From Bacteroidales bacterium (GTDB taxonomy: Bacteria; Bacteroidota; Bacteroidia; Bacteroidales; UBA1402), in contig JAFSRR010000096.1 of assembly GCA_017446025.1 (NCBI GenBank), positions 1 to 43,938 of the forward strand: 43,938 nt of DNA. The letters run 5' to 3'. Shown here piece by piece: positions 1-12,392 of the stretch. Each line of letters opens with the position of its first letter. Within the stretch, counting starts at the first letter, position 1. Under the pieces are notes generated by a model, which was not told where the DNA came from, ran no database searches, and was given only the letters and a program-made list of their open reading frames with translations. A program made the position numbers and the translations under genes.

Positions 1-728
1 GGCGACTCCTGCACCTTGACATGGGTCAGGCTCACACCGGCATAGCGCGGACAGGCCTCCGTGTTTTCCACCTTGACCGAGATGGGCAGATCGTGGTTAT
101 CGACCTTGAAAGCCTCGACCGAGGGGCGGGTCAGCGTCACGTCCTTGCCTTGCGACTTGAGCCAGGCATACAGGTCGCGGGCCACACCGTAATGGGAGGT
201 AGCGTCGGCGCGGTTGGGGGTGATATCCACTTCCAGCACGGCCTGGGTCTCCAGATGGTACCACTGCTTGGCCGGCATGCCCACGGGAGCGTCGCCGGGC
301 AGTACAATGATGCCGGAATGGTCGTTGCCGATGCCGATCTCGTCCTCGGCGCAAATCATGCCGAACGACTCCTGGCCACGGATTTTGGAACGTTTGATGG
401 TAAAGCTCTCGTCGCCCTGATACAGCTTGGTGCCGATGGTGGCCACCACCACCTTTTGGCCGGCTGCCACATTGGGCGCGCCGCAGACGATCGTCAAAGG
501 GCTTTCCTGCCCGACATCCACGGTCGTCACATGCAGGTGGTCCGAATCGGGATGCGGCTCGCACGTGAGCACCTTGCCGATGACCAGGCCTTCCAGGCCG
601 CCTTTGACCGATTCTATCATCTCGACAGGGCCGTTTTCCAGACCGATCGATGTCAATACGTCGGCCGTTTCAACGGGACTGAGGTCAAAATTCACGAAAT
701 CCTTCAACCAGGTATAGGAGATATTCAT
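1..728 (-). CDS. pheT: Phenylalanine--tRNA ligase beta subunit, N-terminal part (runs off the window)
   Basis: Minus-strand frame open from an ATG at 728 to the window edge, giving about 242 residues that start MNISYTWLKDFV. This is the usual start of bacterial PheRS beta. Residues of about 40-150 form the EMAP-II-like tRNA-binding OB domain, with PHPDSDHLHV and IVCGAPNVAAGQ. It is followed by the B1-domain stretch VDITPNRADATSHYGVARDL. With the alpha subunit, which is not in this window, it charges tRNA-Phe in the cytosol. The gene begins 7 nt after the dapA stop and is probably co-transcribed with it. The catalytic-like and anticodon-binding domains lie outside the window. Identification is firm because several family motifs occur in order. 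Confidence 0.95.
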   Translation of the reverse strand, partial: MNISYTWLKDFVNFDLSPVETADVLTSIGLENGPVEMIESVKGGLEGLVIGKVLTCEPHPDSDHLHVTTVDVGQESPLTIVCGAPNVAAGQKVVVATIGTKLYQGDESFTIKRSKIRGQESFGMICAEDEIGIGNDHSGIIVLPGDAPVGMPAKQWYHLETQAVLEVDITPNRADATSHYGVARDLYAWLKSQGKDVTLTRPSVEAFKVDNHDLPISVKVENTEACPRYAGVSLTHVKVQES

Positions 729-735
729 AGCTAAC

Positions 736-1638
736 TTAACATTTAATACTCAGACTCATCAAGACCTCCCTGATTTTCTCATAGGTGGTCAGGCGCGTCG
801 GCACCAGAGGCAGACGCAGTTTGTTTTCAATAAAGCCCATGGCACTGAGGATGCACTTCACACCGGCCGGATTGCCATCGACAAACAACAGGTCGAACAT
901 ATCCGTGAAACGGTGATGGATGAGCAGGGCGTTGTCGAAATCGCCGTTCAAAGCCAGGCGCACCATGCGGCTGAATTCCTTGGGAAATGCGTTGCCGATG
1001 ACCGAAATCACCCCGACAGCGCCCAAAGTGAGCAGCGGGAAGGCAATGCCGTCGTCGCCGCAGATCACCATGAAATCGCGCGGTTTGTTCTTGATGATGT
1101 TGTTCATCTGGTTGATGTTGCCGGAAGCTTCCTTCACAGCCACGATATTGTCGAATTCACGGGCCAGGCGGAGCGTGGTCTCCACGGTCATGTTCACCCC
1201 GGTACGACCGGGCACGTTGTACATGATAATGGGCAGCGGTGTGGCCTGCGCGATGGCTTTGTAATGCTGGTAGATGCCTTCTTGCGAGGGTTTGTTGTAA
1301 TAGGGGGTCACCGACAGGATGGCCGTGATGCCATCGAAGTTGCCGGTCTGCAAGTCCTTGACCACATTGGCCGTACAGTTGCCGCCACAGCCCAGGACGA
1401 TGGGCAGGCGTCCGTTCACCCGGTGCTTGACGAAATCGACGATGCTGTCTTTTTCTTCCTTGCTCAGCGTCGGGGTCTCGGCAGTCGTTCCCAACACCAC
1501 CAGATAGTCGGCCTTGTTCTGGATCTGATAGTCCACCAGCTTTCCGAGCGCATCGAAATCGATGCTGTCATCCTGCCTGAAGGGAGTGATCAAGGCGACT
1601 CCCATGCCTGTCAACTTGCTGATGATTGAAGACTCCAT
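736..1638 (-). CDS. dapA: 4-hydroxy-tetrahydrodipicolinate synthase
   Basis: A 300-residue protein, normal length for DapA. It condenses pyruvate with aspartate semialdehyde, the first committed step of lysine and diaminopimelate synthesis, in the cytosol. Visible family marks are GTTAE (residues 50-54, pyruvate-side threonines), YNVPGRTG with Tyr140 and Arg145, and VKEASG with Lys169 as the Schiff-base lysine. The TIM-barrel pattern is continuous with no break. It lies between the small ligA-linked gene and pheT on the same strand. A TATCTTTG box about 36 nt upstream of the ATG suggests it can also be transcribed on its own. Confidence 0.97.
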   Translation of the reverse strand: MESSIISKLTGMGVALITPFRQDDSIDFDALGKLVDYQIQNKADYLVVLGTTAETPTLSKEEKDSIVDFVKHRVNGRLPIVLGCGGNCTANVVKDLQTGNFDGITAILSVTPYYNKPSQEGIYQHYKAIAQATPLPIIMYNVPGRTGVNMTVETTLRLAREFDNIVAVKEASGNINQMNNIIKNKPRDFMVICGDDGIAFPLLTLGAVGVISVIGNAFPKEFSRMVRLALNGDFDNALLIHHRFTDMFDLLFVDGNPAGVKCILSAMGFIENKLRLPLVPTRLTTYEKIREVLMSLSIKC

Positions 1639-1673
1639 AGAATGTGTTTTGCCTAGCTTGCAGATTCAAGCGG

Positions 1674-1681
1674 CAAAGATA
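1674..1681 (-). promoter_or_regulatory. Candidate -7 box for dapA
   Basis: The minus strand reads TATCTTTG, an exact fit to the Bacteroidota -7 consensus TAnnTTTG, placed 36 nt before the dapA start. I see no clear TTG -33 element at 19-21 bp, so strength is uncertain and read-through from the upstream genes is also possible. Confidence 0.5.
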
Positions 1682-1687
1682 CGGAAT

Positions 1688-2203
1688 TTAGTTCTTTAAT
1701 TTAAGGTTTCTCAGATAAAAAAGGAGGCTGGCGGCATTTTCCTGCAAGTCGTAGGCGGTGGGGCGGATATCCAGCACAAAATCGTAGATGCGCGGACAGT
1801 CCACTTTGAAGCCTGTGCGGAAAGGCGCCTGCGACACAGCCGTCAGATACTCTGTCACCGGATTGGCACGCTGCGACAGGTCGAGCAGCCAATCGGCCGG
1901 ATAGCCCAGATAATCGTCCAGGATGTATTTCTTGGGCAGGAAAAAGAAATTCAGATGGTTGTTGTTCAGCACACGGAGGCTGGGGCTCAGTTCCGTGTCG
2001 CTCATTTCCACCTCGGAGTAGCTCCAGGCACGCACCTGCTTGCCGTCGGCCTCCAACCCGGCCTTGACAGCCATGGCTTTTTCGTAGTCGGGATAATCAA
2101 ACAGCATAGCCACCCTGCCCACGGCGGCATACTCCATCCACTGGCGTTTGCGCGGCCGGCGGCGGGCCGCCCGGGTCCTGTATTTGAGAAAACAACTGAT
2201 CAT
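1688..2203 (-). CDS. Conserved small protein between ligA and dapA (DUF6913-like)
   Basis: A 171-residue soluble protein starting MISCFLKYRTRAARRRPRKR. The basic N-terminus (about residues 5-20) is followed by a compact domain containing VAMLFDYPDYEKA, LNFFFLPKKYILDDYLG and DLSQRANPVTEYL. I recall a small Bacteroidota-restricted family of this type (DUF6913-like) in the same position between dapA and ligA, but could not verify the name. There is no signal peptide, membrane segment or catalytic motif. It starts 2 nt after the ligA stop, so the two are probably translationally coupled. Function is unknown. The arginine-rich start could bind nucleic acid, but that is only inference from composition. 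Confidence 0.75.
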   Translation of the reverse strand: MISCFLKYRTRAARRRPRKRQWMEYAAVGRVAMLFDYPDYEKAMAVKAGLEADGKQVRAWSYSEVEMSDTELSPSLRVLNNNHLNFFFLPKKYILDDYLGYPADWLLDLSQRANPVTEYLTAVSQAPFRTGFKVDCPRIYDFVLDIRPTAYDLQENAASLLFYLRNLKLKN

Positions 2204-2205
2204 GA

Positions 2206-6421
<4,216 letters not shown>

Positions 6422-6436
6422 ACTTGAAATGAAGTA

Positions 6437-6468
6437 CAAAGATAACTCCCCGCGCGCGCAATCGCAAA
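6437..6468 (-). promoter_or_regulatory. Promoter for the porin-ligA operon
   Basis: On the minus strand TTTG (6465-6468) is followed after 20 bp by TATCTTTG (6437-6444), a full match to the Bacteroidota promoter pattern. The predicted leader before the ATG at 6421 is only about 10 nt. It stands back to back with the promoter of the SlyD-like gene, with 6 bp between the two outer boxes. Confidence 0.75.
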
Positions 6469-6474
6469 ACATTT

Positions 6475-6506
6475 TTTGCAAAAGCCCTCGCTTTGTCGTA
6501 CTTTTG
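6475..6506 (+). promoter_or_regulatory. Promoter for the SlyD-like gene and aroC
   Basis: TTTG (6475-6478), 20 bp, then TACTTTTG (6499-6506) fits the Bacteroidota TTTG/TAnnTTTG promoter. The expected leader before the ATG at 6534 is about 20 nt. Confidence 0.72.
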
Positions 6507-6533
6507 TTTCGTAATCGATTACATATCCACCCC

Positions 6534-7112
6534 ATGAAAATTGAAGACAAGAAATTTGTAGCCCTCTCTTACGACCTCTACGTGGGCGGAGAAGAAGGCA
6601 GCGAGCCCGAACTGATGGAACAAGCCACCGCCGAGCGGCCCCTGACATTCGTGTTCGGCATGGGCATGATGCTCGAAGCATTTGAAGCCCAACTCAAAGG
6701 TCTCAACCAAGGTGACAGCTTCGATTTTGTCCTGCCCTGTGCCCAAGCCTACGGCGAGTATACGGAAGAGCATGTCGCCCAGTTGCCCAAGAATATTTTC
6801 GAAATCGACGGCAAGTTCGACAGCGAGCACATCGCCGTCGATCAGATGGTGCCCATGATGACCGCCGACGGACAGCGCCTGGACGGTATCGTCATGGAGA
6901 TCACCGATGAGCATGTCAAAATGGATTTCAACCATCCGTTGGCCGGCGAAGACCTGCATTTCATCGGTAAAGTGCTCGAAGTCAGGGAAAGCACCGACGA
7001 AGAGATGGAACAGCTGCTCCGTCCCTGCCAGGGCGGTTGCCAAGGCTGCCAAGGCGGCTGCAACAAAGACGAAGGCTGTCCTTCCAACTGCGGTTGCGAC
7101 AATTGCGACTAA
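6534..7112 (+). CDS. SlyD-like FKBP-type peptidyl-prolyl isomerase
   Basis: A 192-residue cytosolic protein starting MKIEDKKFVALSYDLYVGG. The start at 6534 is chosen because it sits just behind a good promoter and matches the family's N-terminus. The split FKBP domain is visible: PLTFVFGMGMMLEAFEAQLKG, then FVLPCAQAYGEYTEEHVAQL, an insert-in-flap region, and FNHPLAGEDLHFIGKVLEV. This is the architecture of SlyD, a prolyl isomerase and chaperone. The last 26 residues are Cys/Gly-rich (CQGGCQGCQGGCN and further Cys pairs), a probable metal-binding tail analogous to the His/Cys tail of SlyD that delivers nickel. No nickel-enzyme genes are visible nearby. It is followed 3 nt later by aroC. Confidence 0.92.
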   Translation: MKIEDKKFVALSYDLYVGGEEGSEPELMEQATAERPLTFVFGMGMMLEAFEAQLKGLNQGDSFDFVLPCAQAYGEYTEEHVAQLPKNIFEIDGKFDSEHIAVDQMVPMMTADGQRLDGIVMEITDEHVKMDFNHPLAGEDLHFIGKVLEVRESTDEEMEQLLRPCQGGCQGCQGGCNKDEGCPSNCGCDNCD

Positions 7113-7115
7113 GTC

Positions 7116-8186
7116 ATGGGCAATACTTTCGGACATATTTTCCGGCTGACCACTTTCGGTGAGTCCCATGGTCCGGCCATCGGCGGTGTGATAGACGGCT
7201 GTCCGGCCGGCGTTGCCGTCGATTACGACCTGCTCCGCCGGGCAATGGACCGGCGCCGCGGCGGGCAGTCTGCCCTGACCACCGCCCGTCGCGAAGCCGA
7301 TGAGGTGGAACTGCTGTCGGGCATCTTCGAAGGACGCACCACCGGCACACCCATCGCCTTTATCATCCGCAACGACAACACACGCAGCGAAGACTACGAC
7401 AACCTGCGCCAGGTTTACCGGCCCTCCCATGCCGACTACAGCTACAGCTGCAAATATGGCATCCGCGACCACCGGGGCGGCGGACGCTCCTCGGCCCGCG
7501 AGACAGCCGCCCGCGTCGTAGCCGGTGCCTTCGCCCAGATGGTGCTGCGCGACAAACACATAAGCATCGAAGCTTTCACCACCCGCATAGGATCTGTCGG
7601 CATGGCTCCCGACACCGTTTTTGACTCAGCTGTCGCCGACGGCAACGTGCTGCACTGTCCCGATGCCAAGGCTGCCCAGGCCATGACCGAAGCCCTGACA
7701 CAGGCCAAAGCCGCAGGCGACAGCCTGGGCGCTTGGGTGCACTGCATCGTCAAAGGGGTGCCTGCCGGCTGGGGAGAGCCTGTCTATGACAAGCTCCAGG
7801 CCATGCTGGCCGCCGCCATGCTGTCCATTCCTGCCTGCAAAGGCTTTGAATACGGTAGCGGCTTCGATGTGAGCCTGCCCGGCAGCCAGGCCAACGATGC
7901 TTTCTGCATCGAAAACGGGCGCATCCGCACCGCCAGCAACCACAGCGGCGGCATCCAGGGTGGCATCTCCAACGGCGAAGATATCTATTTCAACCTGGCC
8001 TTCAAGCCCATTGCCAGCATCAGCCAGCCACAGCAGACCGTCACCGTCGATGGGCAGCCCACCACCCTGCAGGTCAAGGGCCGCCACGATGCCTGTGTCC
8101 TGCCCCGCGCCCTGCCCGTGGTGGAAGCCATGACTGCCATCACCCTGCTCGACGCCTATCTAATGGACAAGGCCATTCACTCGTAA
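7116..8186 (+). CDS. aroC: Chorismate synthase
   Basis: A 356-residue flavin-dependent enzyme converting 5-enolpyruvylshikimate-3-phosphate to chorismate, the last shared step to aromatic amino acids. Family signatures are present in order: the N-terminal GHIFRLTTFGESHGPAIGG, then RPSHADYSYSCKYGIRDHRG with GGGRSSARETAARV, and near the C-terminus NHSGGIQGGISNGEDI. Length and motifs are normal. It begins 3 nt after the SlyD-like gene and is probably co-transcribed with it. No other aro gene is in the window. Confidence 0.97.
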   Translation: MGNTFGHIFRLTTFGESHGPAIGGVIDGCPAGVAVDYDLLRRAMDRRRGGQSALTTARREADEVELLSGIFEGRTTGTPIAFIIRNDNTRSEDYDNLRQVYRPSHADYSYSCKYGIRDHRGGGRSSARETAARVVAGAFAQMVLRDKHISIEAFTTRIGSVGMAPDTVFDSAVADGNVLHCPDAKAAQAMTEALTQAKAAGDSLGAWVHCIVKGVPAGWGEPVYDKLQAMLAAAMLSIPACKGFEYGSGFDVSLPGSQANDAFCIENGRIRTASNHSGGIQGGISNGEDIYFNLAFKPIASISQPQQTVTVDGQPTTLQVKGRHDACVLPRALPVVEAMTAITLLDAYLMDKAIHS

Positions 8187-8198
8187 TGAAAGAATTAG

Positions 8199-8320
8199 CA
8201 ACAAGTTGGTATGTTATGAAACCGTGGCCGCCCGTGGCCTCGTGAACGGGAGGGGCCCACGGCTTGCCGTGGGAGGGATAGGACCGAAGGTCCGTAGTTT
8301 CAGAATGTACCAACTTGTTG
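8199..8320. repeat. Nested inverted-repeat element (REP/MITE-like or structured leader)
   Basis: A 122-bp element with imperfect 24-bp terminal inverted repeats: the left arm at 8199-8222 starts CAACAAGTTGGTA and the right arm at 8297-8320 ends TACCAACTTGTTG. The outer 13 bp and inner 6 bp match, separated by 5 mismatched positions. Inside are further hairpins: CCCACGGC/GCCGTGGG (8256-8273), GGACC/GGTCC (8281-8293) and a weaker CCCGT/ACGGG pair. CCGTGG at 8222-8227 could instead pair with CCACGG at 8257-8262, so two folds compete. It occupies most of the aroC to DPP III gap. Whether it is a dispersed repeat or a cis-acting RNA cannot be told from a single copy. Confidence 0.7.
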
Positions 8321-8354
8321 TATCACAACAGTCTATCGAAAACAATTCAACAAT

Positions 8355-10367
8355 ATGAAGAAACTTTTCTACCTCAGCATGATTGCATTGATTAGCTGCG
8401 CTTGTCAGCACAACACAAAAGACGGCTTTAATTACAAGGCCGACCGTTTCGCCGACATGGAAATCCTGCACTACCAGGTGCCGGGCTTCGAAGACCTCTC
8501 CCTGCGGCAGAAAGAACTGATCTACGACCTGAGCCAGGCCGCCCTCTACGGACGCGACATCCTCTACGACCAGAACTCCCGCTACAACCTGCTGGTGCGC
8601 CACACCCTGGAAGCCATCTACCAGTACAGCACCATTGAAAAGAGCGGCGACGACTGGGACGCCTTCGTGGTCTATCTCAAGCGCGTATGGGTATCCAACG
8701 GCATCCATCACCACTATGCCACCGACAAGTTCACGCCCGGCTTCTCGGCTGAGTTCTTTACCAAAGCCCTGGCCGCCACTCCGCAGGAGCAGCTCGACCT
8801 GCCCAAGGACGAATTGCTCGTCTGCCTCGAGCCTATCATCTTCGATCCCACGGTGGCCGCCAAACGCGTCAATCAAAAGGAAGGCGAAGACCTGCTGCTC
8901 ACCTCGGCCAACAACTACTATCTGGGAGTGAGCCAGGCCCAGGCCGAAAAGTTCTATGCCGACATGGCCGACCCCAACGATCCCCAGCCCATTTCCTATG
9001 GTCTGAACAGCCGCCTGGTCATGAAGGATGGCCGGCTCCAGGAAGAAGTCTGGAAAATAGGCGGCATGTACAGTGACGCCATCGAAAAGATTGTCTATTG
9101 GCTGGAGAGAGCCCAGACCGTAGCCGAGAACCCGGCCCAGGCAGCCACCATCGCCAAGCTCATTGAATACTATCGCAGCGGCAACCTGCGCACCTTCGAC
9201 GAGTACAACATCCTCTGGCTGCAGGACACCCAGTCGCAGGTGGATTTCGTCAACGGATTCATCGAAAACTACGGCGATCCCATCGGCATCAAGTCGAGTT
9301 GGGAAAGCACCGTCAACTTCAAGAACCTGGCCGCCTCGCACCGCACACAGGTCATCAGCGAGAACGCCCAGTGGTTTGAAGACCACGCCCCGATCGATCC
9401 CCGCTTCCGCAAGAAAGAGGTGAAGGGTGTTTCGGCCAAGGTCATCACCGTGGCCATGCTGGGCGGCGACTGCTACCCCACCACACCCATCGGCATCAAC
9501 CTGCCCAATGCCGACTGGATCCGCCGCGACTACGGCTCCAAATCGGTCACCATCGAGAACATCACCGATGCCTACAGCAAAGCGGCCATCGGCAGCGGCT
9601 ACAACGAGGAGTTCATGTGGAGCAAGAAGGAAATCGAGCTCTACAACAAATACGGTTCCATCACCGACAACCTGCACACCGACCTGCACGAGTGCCTGGG
9701 TCATGCCTCCGGCCAGTTGCTGCCGGGCGTGGATCCCAACGCGATGAAATCCTATCAATCGACCATGGAAGAAGCCCGTGCCGACTTGTTCGGTCTCTAC
9801 TTCCTGGGCGACAAGAAACTGGTCGAACTGGGCATCCTGCCCAACGACGAAGCCTACAAGGCCGAGTACTACGAATACATGATGAACGGTGCACTCACCC
9901 AGTTGCGTCGCATCGAACTGGGCAACCAGATCGAAGAAGCCCACATGCGCAACCGTGCGCTGGTAGCCAACTGGGTGCTGACCTACGGCGGTCCCAAAGT
10001 GGCCGAGCTGCGCAAGCGCGACGGCAAGACATACATGTATATCCACGACTACAAGGCCCTGCGCGAATGCTTTGGCCAGTTGCTGGCCGAAATCCAGCGC
10101 TGCAAGTCGGAAGGCGATTACAATGCCGCCCAGCAGCTAGTGGAGACCTACGCCGTCAACATTGACCAGGATTTACACAAAGAAATTCTGGACCGCTACG
10201 CCAAACTGGACATGACCGCCTACAAGGGCTTTGTCAACCCGGTCTTCAAGCCCGTCTATGAAGGGCCCAAACTGGTCGATGTGCTGATCGATTACAGCGA
10301 AGGCTACGTTGAGCAGCACTTGCGCTATTCCAAGGAGTACGCCACACTGCCTGCTCTGCAGGAATAA
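8355..10367 (+). CDS. Dipeptidyl peptidase III, lipoprotein-type (peptidase M49)
   Basis: A 670-residue zinc metallopeptidase that releases dipeptides from the N-terminus of short peptides. The M49 zinc site is clear: HECLGH at residues 445-450 (the six-residue HExxGH form) and EEARAD at 472-477 supplying the third ligand. The length matches bacterial DPP III. The N-terminus, MKKLFYLSMIALISCACQ, has a hydrophobic stretch and lipobox (LISC), so the mature protein is probably a lipid-anchored envelope enzyme. This is inferred from the signal; eukaryotic members are cytosolic. The gene lies 34 nt after the nested inverted repeat and is followed by a strong terminator. No TAnnTTTG box is obvious directly upstream, so read-through from aroC is likely. 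Confidence 0.95.
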   Translation: MKKLFYLSMIALISCACQHNTKDGFNYKADRFADMEILHYQVPGFEDLSLRQKELIYDLSQAALYGRDILYDQNSRYNLLVRHTLEAIYQYSTIEKSGDDWDAFVVYLKRVWVSNGIHHHYATDKFTPGFSAEFFTKALAATPQEQLDLPKDELLVCLEPIIFDPTVAAKRVNQKEGEDLLLTSANNYYLGVSQAQAEKFYADMADPNDPQPISYGLNSRLVMKDGRLQEEVWKIGGMYSDAIEKIVYWLERAQTVAENPAQAATIAKLIEYYRSGNLRTFDEYNILWLQDTQSQVDFVNGFIENYGDPIGIKSSWESTVNFKNLAASHRTQVISENAQWFEDHAPIDPRFRKKEVKGVSAKVITVAMLGGDCYPTTPIGINLPNADWIRRDYGSKSVTIENITDAYSKAAIGSGYNEEFMWSKKEIELYNKYGSITDNLHTDLHECLGHASGQLLPGVDPNAMKSYQSTMEEARADLFGLYFLGDKKLVELGILPNDEAYKAEYYEYMMNGALTQLRRIELGNQIEEAHMRNRALVANWVLTYGGPKVAELRKRDGKTYMYIHDYKALRECFGQLLAEIQRCKSEGDYNAAQQLVETYAVNIDQDLHKEILDRYAKLDMTAYKGFVNPVFKPVYEGPKLVDVLIDYSEGYVEQHLRYSKEYATLPALQE

Positions 10368-10390
10368 GCAAATGCATTGAATCAAGCACA

Positions 10391-10422
10391 GAGGTCGACC
10401 TTTTGGTCGACCTCTTTTTTTT
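10391..10422 (+). terminator. Rho-independent terminator after DPP III
   Basis: A perfect 10-bp stem GAGGTCGACC/GGTCGACCTC with a TTTT loop (10391-10414) is followed directly by eight T residues (10415-10422). It sits 23 nt past the DPP III stop and closes the SlyD-aroC-DPP III unit. Confidence 0.95.
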
Positions 10423-10520
10423 GAGCAGTGTCCTTTAATGTTTGAAGGACAACCCGATGATGACAAAACGCTGGCCAACCTATGCTATTGACTATGTATC
10501 AGCTATTTGTCACAATACTC

Positions 10521-11054
10521 TCAAAACGATATTTTGCAGTATTCTCCATCTTTCGGATAAGCGATTGTGATCACATTGCCATCCAATCGATTGGTATTTT
10601 GTTCTGATGATTCTGCTTCAGCCTTTAACAACTCCATCATCTTTCGTGCAGTCTCTTCTCCGATAAAAACCACTTTTTCTTCGATTTTTATTTTAGAAAC
10701 TATCATTTTACTGATGTTCTTAAAGGCCTGCCTATTGTTTTCGCGGATACGCTGCTGCTCGTCTGCGCTAAGAGATTGAGTGCTTTTGATACTGATGACA
10801 GTTTCTTTACTGAGACGATCGGCCTCGTCATTGACCTTTTTCCAATTCGAAACAGATTTAACTGTTAGCGTATATCCCTTACTATTCTTACTGATGGAAA
10901 AGCCTTCTGGCTGACCAAATGCAGGTTCGATAAGATAAGCGACCTCATATCCCTCTTTCGGGAAGAATCTACCAAACATGGATTCAGCATAAACAGATTG
11001 AAATCCAATAACTAGTGACAACCCCACAATGAATAAAAAACTTCTGTTCTTCAT
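10521..11054 (-). CDS. Orphan secreted protein in an AT-rich patch
   Basis: From the ATG at 11054 this gives about 177 residues with a good signal peptide (MKNRSFLFIVGLSLVIGFQS, cut near VYA). An upstream in-frame ATG at 11123 would add a second hydrophobic stretch and is less likely. The mature part is hydrophilic, with a lysine-rich centre, RIRENNRQAFKNI and VVFIGEETARKMMELLKAEA, ending abruptly at YCKISF. I do not recognise a family. Base composition and codon use are strikingly AT-rich next to its GC-rich neighbours, which suggests recent acquisition or relaxed selection. The abrupt C-terminus could mean 3' truncation. It stands alone between a convergent terminator and smpB, with its own promoter. 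Confidence 0.75.
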   Translation of the reverse strand: MKNRSFLFIVGLSLVIGFQSVYAESMFGRFFPKEGYEVAYLIEPAFGQPEGFSISKNSKGYTLTVKSVSNWKKVNDEADRLSKETVISIKSTQSLSADEQQRIRENNRQAFKNISKMIVSKIKIEEKVVFIGEETARKMMELLKAEAESSEQNTNRLDGNVITIAYPKDGEYCKISF

Positions 11055-11157
11055 AAGATCTGTATTTAGGAAAACACAACAAATGCCAACAATGAAATAT
11101 AACAAATAAAAAACAAGCCTCATGATATATAAAACAACACGTCTAATTATTCGGCTG

Positions 11158-11187
11158 CAAATCTACTAAGAAAATATATCGGACAAA
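11158..11187 (-). promoter_or_regulatory. Candidate promoter for the orphan secreted protein
   Basis: The minus strand reads TTTG (11184-11187), 18 bp, then TAGATTTG (11158-11165), close to the Bacteroidota consensus. It would leave a leader of nearly 100 nt before the ATG at 11054. The surrounding 258 bases (11055-11312) are very AT-rich and hold no other recognisable gene. Confidence 0.5.
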
Positions 11188-11312
11188 AAAATTTTATGAT
11201 TATTTTGCAATAGAAAAAAATTAAGACAATATTAATATGCTCCCTGTAATAAGTACATAATACTTTCGAGGACGACGTTAATTGCAAATACGAGTGTATA
11301 TCCTTCTTAAAA

Positions 11313-11777
11313 TTAAGATAGCCGGCTCTTGAAGGCTCGGTCCATCAGGCGACGGTCGTCCTTTTCCTTGAGGGTTTCACGCTTGTCGTAGGCTTTCTTG
11401 CCCTTGGCCACGGCTATTTCCAGTTTCACCCAACCCTTTTCGCTGATAAACATCTTGGTGGGGACGATGGTGAAACCGGTTTCCTTGGTCTGACGCTCTA
11501 TCTTGCGCAGTTCCCGGCGCGTGAGCAGCAGCTTGCGGTCGCGTTTGGGATTGTGGTTGTTGTAGGTGCCGTTTTCATAGACCGAGATCTGGATACCCTT
11601 GGCCCAGAGCTCTCCGGCATAGAACGTGACATAGCTGTCCGTCAGGCTGGCCTTGCCCTGCCGGATGGATTTCAGTTCGGTTCCCGTCAGTACCATGCCT
11701 GCCGTGTATGTTTCCAGCAGGATGTAGTCGAAAGAAGCCTTCTTGTTTTTGATCAGTATGTTACGTTCAACTTTCAT
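11313..11777 (-). CDS. smpB: SsrA-binding protein SmpB
   Basis: A 154-residue partner of tmRNA that rescues stalled ribosomes. The start at 11777 ([18 protein letters not shown]) matches the family; longer in-frame starts run into the upstream gene. Motifs include [39 protein letters not shown] and the conserved [19 protein letters not shown] near the C-terminus, whose basic tail reaches into the decoding site. The start overlaps the end of the upstream IMPACT-family gene by 11 nt, so translation is probably coupled. No tmRNA (ssrA) gene is visible in this window. Confidence 0.97.
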   Translation of the reverse strand: MKVERNILIKNKKASFDYILLETYTAGMVLTGTELKSIRQGKASLTDSYVTFYAGELWAKGIQISVYENGTYNNHNPKRDRKLLLTRRELRKIERQTKETGFTIVPTKMFISEKGWVKLEIAVAKGKKAYDKRETLKEKDDRRLMDRAFKSRLS

Positions 11778-12369
11778 GCTCAATTCGTAATGATTCGATT
11801 TTTTCCAGACGGGCCACCAGGCGGTCTCTGTCCGATTGGGGGCAGCGGATGCAAAGACGGCAGGTCTGGTCATAGACTGGGTCGGTGACCGGCAGTTTCT
11901 CTTCCTTGACCAGCTTCATCAAGTCGTTGATGCTGAGATAATCGCAACTCACCGTCAGGGTGGTTTCCAAGGTCTTTTCCACAATGGTGGCTGCTGCCAG
12001 CGCTTCCGAGGCCGCGGTCTTGTAGGCCACCGTCAGGCCGCCCGTACCCAGCAGGATGCCGCCGAAATAGCGCACCACGATGATGAGGACATTGTTCAGG
12101 CCGTACGAACTGATCTGCCCCAGGATGGGACGTCCGGCCGTGCCCGAGGGCTCTCCGTCGTCACCAGCGCGGGTCTGGGGCTGTTCCACCCCCACGCTGT
12201 AGGCAAAACACACATGCCGGGCATCGTGGTATTTCTTGCGGAAGACATTGACCTGCTCCATGGCCTGTTCGGGACTGTCCACCTCGAAAGCGAACGACAG
12301 GAAACGACTGCCCTTGTCCTTGTAAAGGCCCTCCGAAGGAGCGGCTATGGTCCGGTAGCGGTCCGACAC
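11767..12369 (-). CDS. IMPACT/YigZ family protein
   Basis: A 200-residue protein starting at a GTG (12369). No in-frame ATG precedes it before the neighbouring gene, and the resulting N-terminus ([20 protein letters not shown]) fits the family. Hallmarks are the internal [23 protein letters not shown] and [15 protein letters not shown]. The last two define the UPF0029/IMPACT domain (about residues 15-125), followed by a small C-terminal domain. Bacterial YigZ has no settled role; yeast Yih1/IMPACT regulates Gcn2. It lies between smpB and the DUF1015 gene and overlaps smpB by 11 nt. Confidence 0.93.
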   Translation of the reverse strand: MSDRYRTIAAPSEGLYKDKGSRFLSFAFEVDSPEQAMEQVNVFRKKYHDARHVCFAYSVGVEQPQTRAGDDGEPSGTAGRPILGQISSYGLNNVLIIVVRYFGGILLGTGGLTVAYKTAASEALAAATIVEKTLETTLTVSCDYLSINDLMKLVKEEKLPVTDPVYDQTCRLCIRCPQSDRDRLVARLEKIESLRIEHES

Positions 12370-12392
12370 GGCTGCTGGCTGTTGCGACGCGC

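Noticed and set aside
8214..10046. A 610-residue open frame opposite DPP III that extends into the inverted-repeat element
   Set aside because: Shadow of DPP III. Its N-terminal extension is built from the palindromic element and has no domain.
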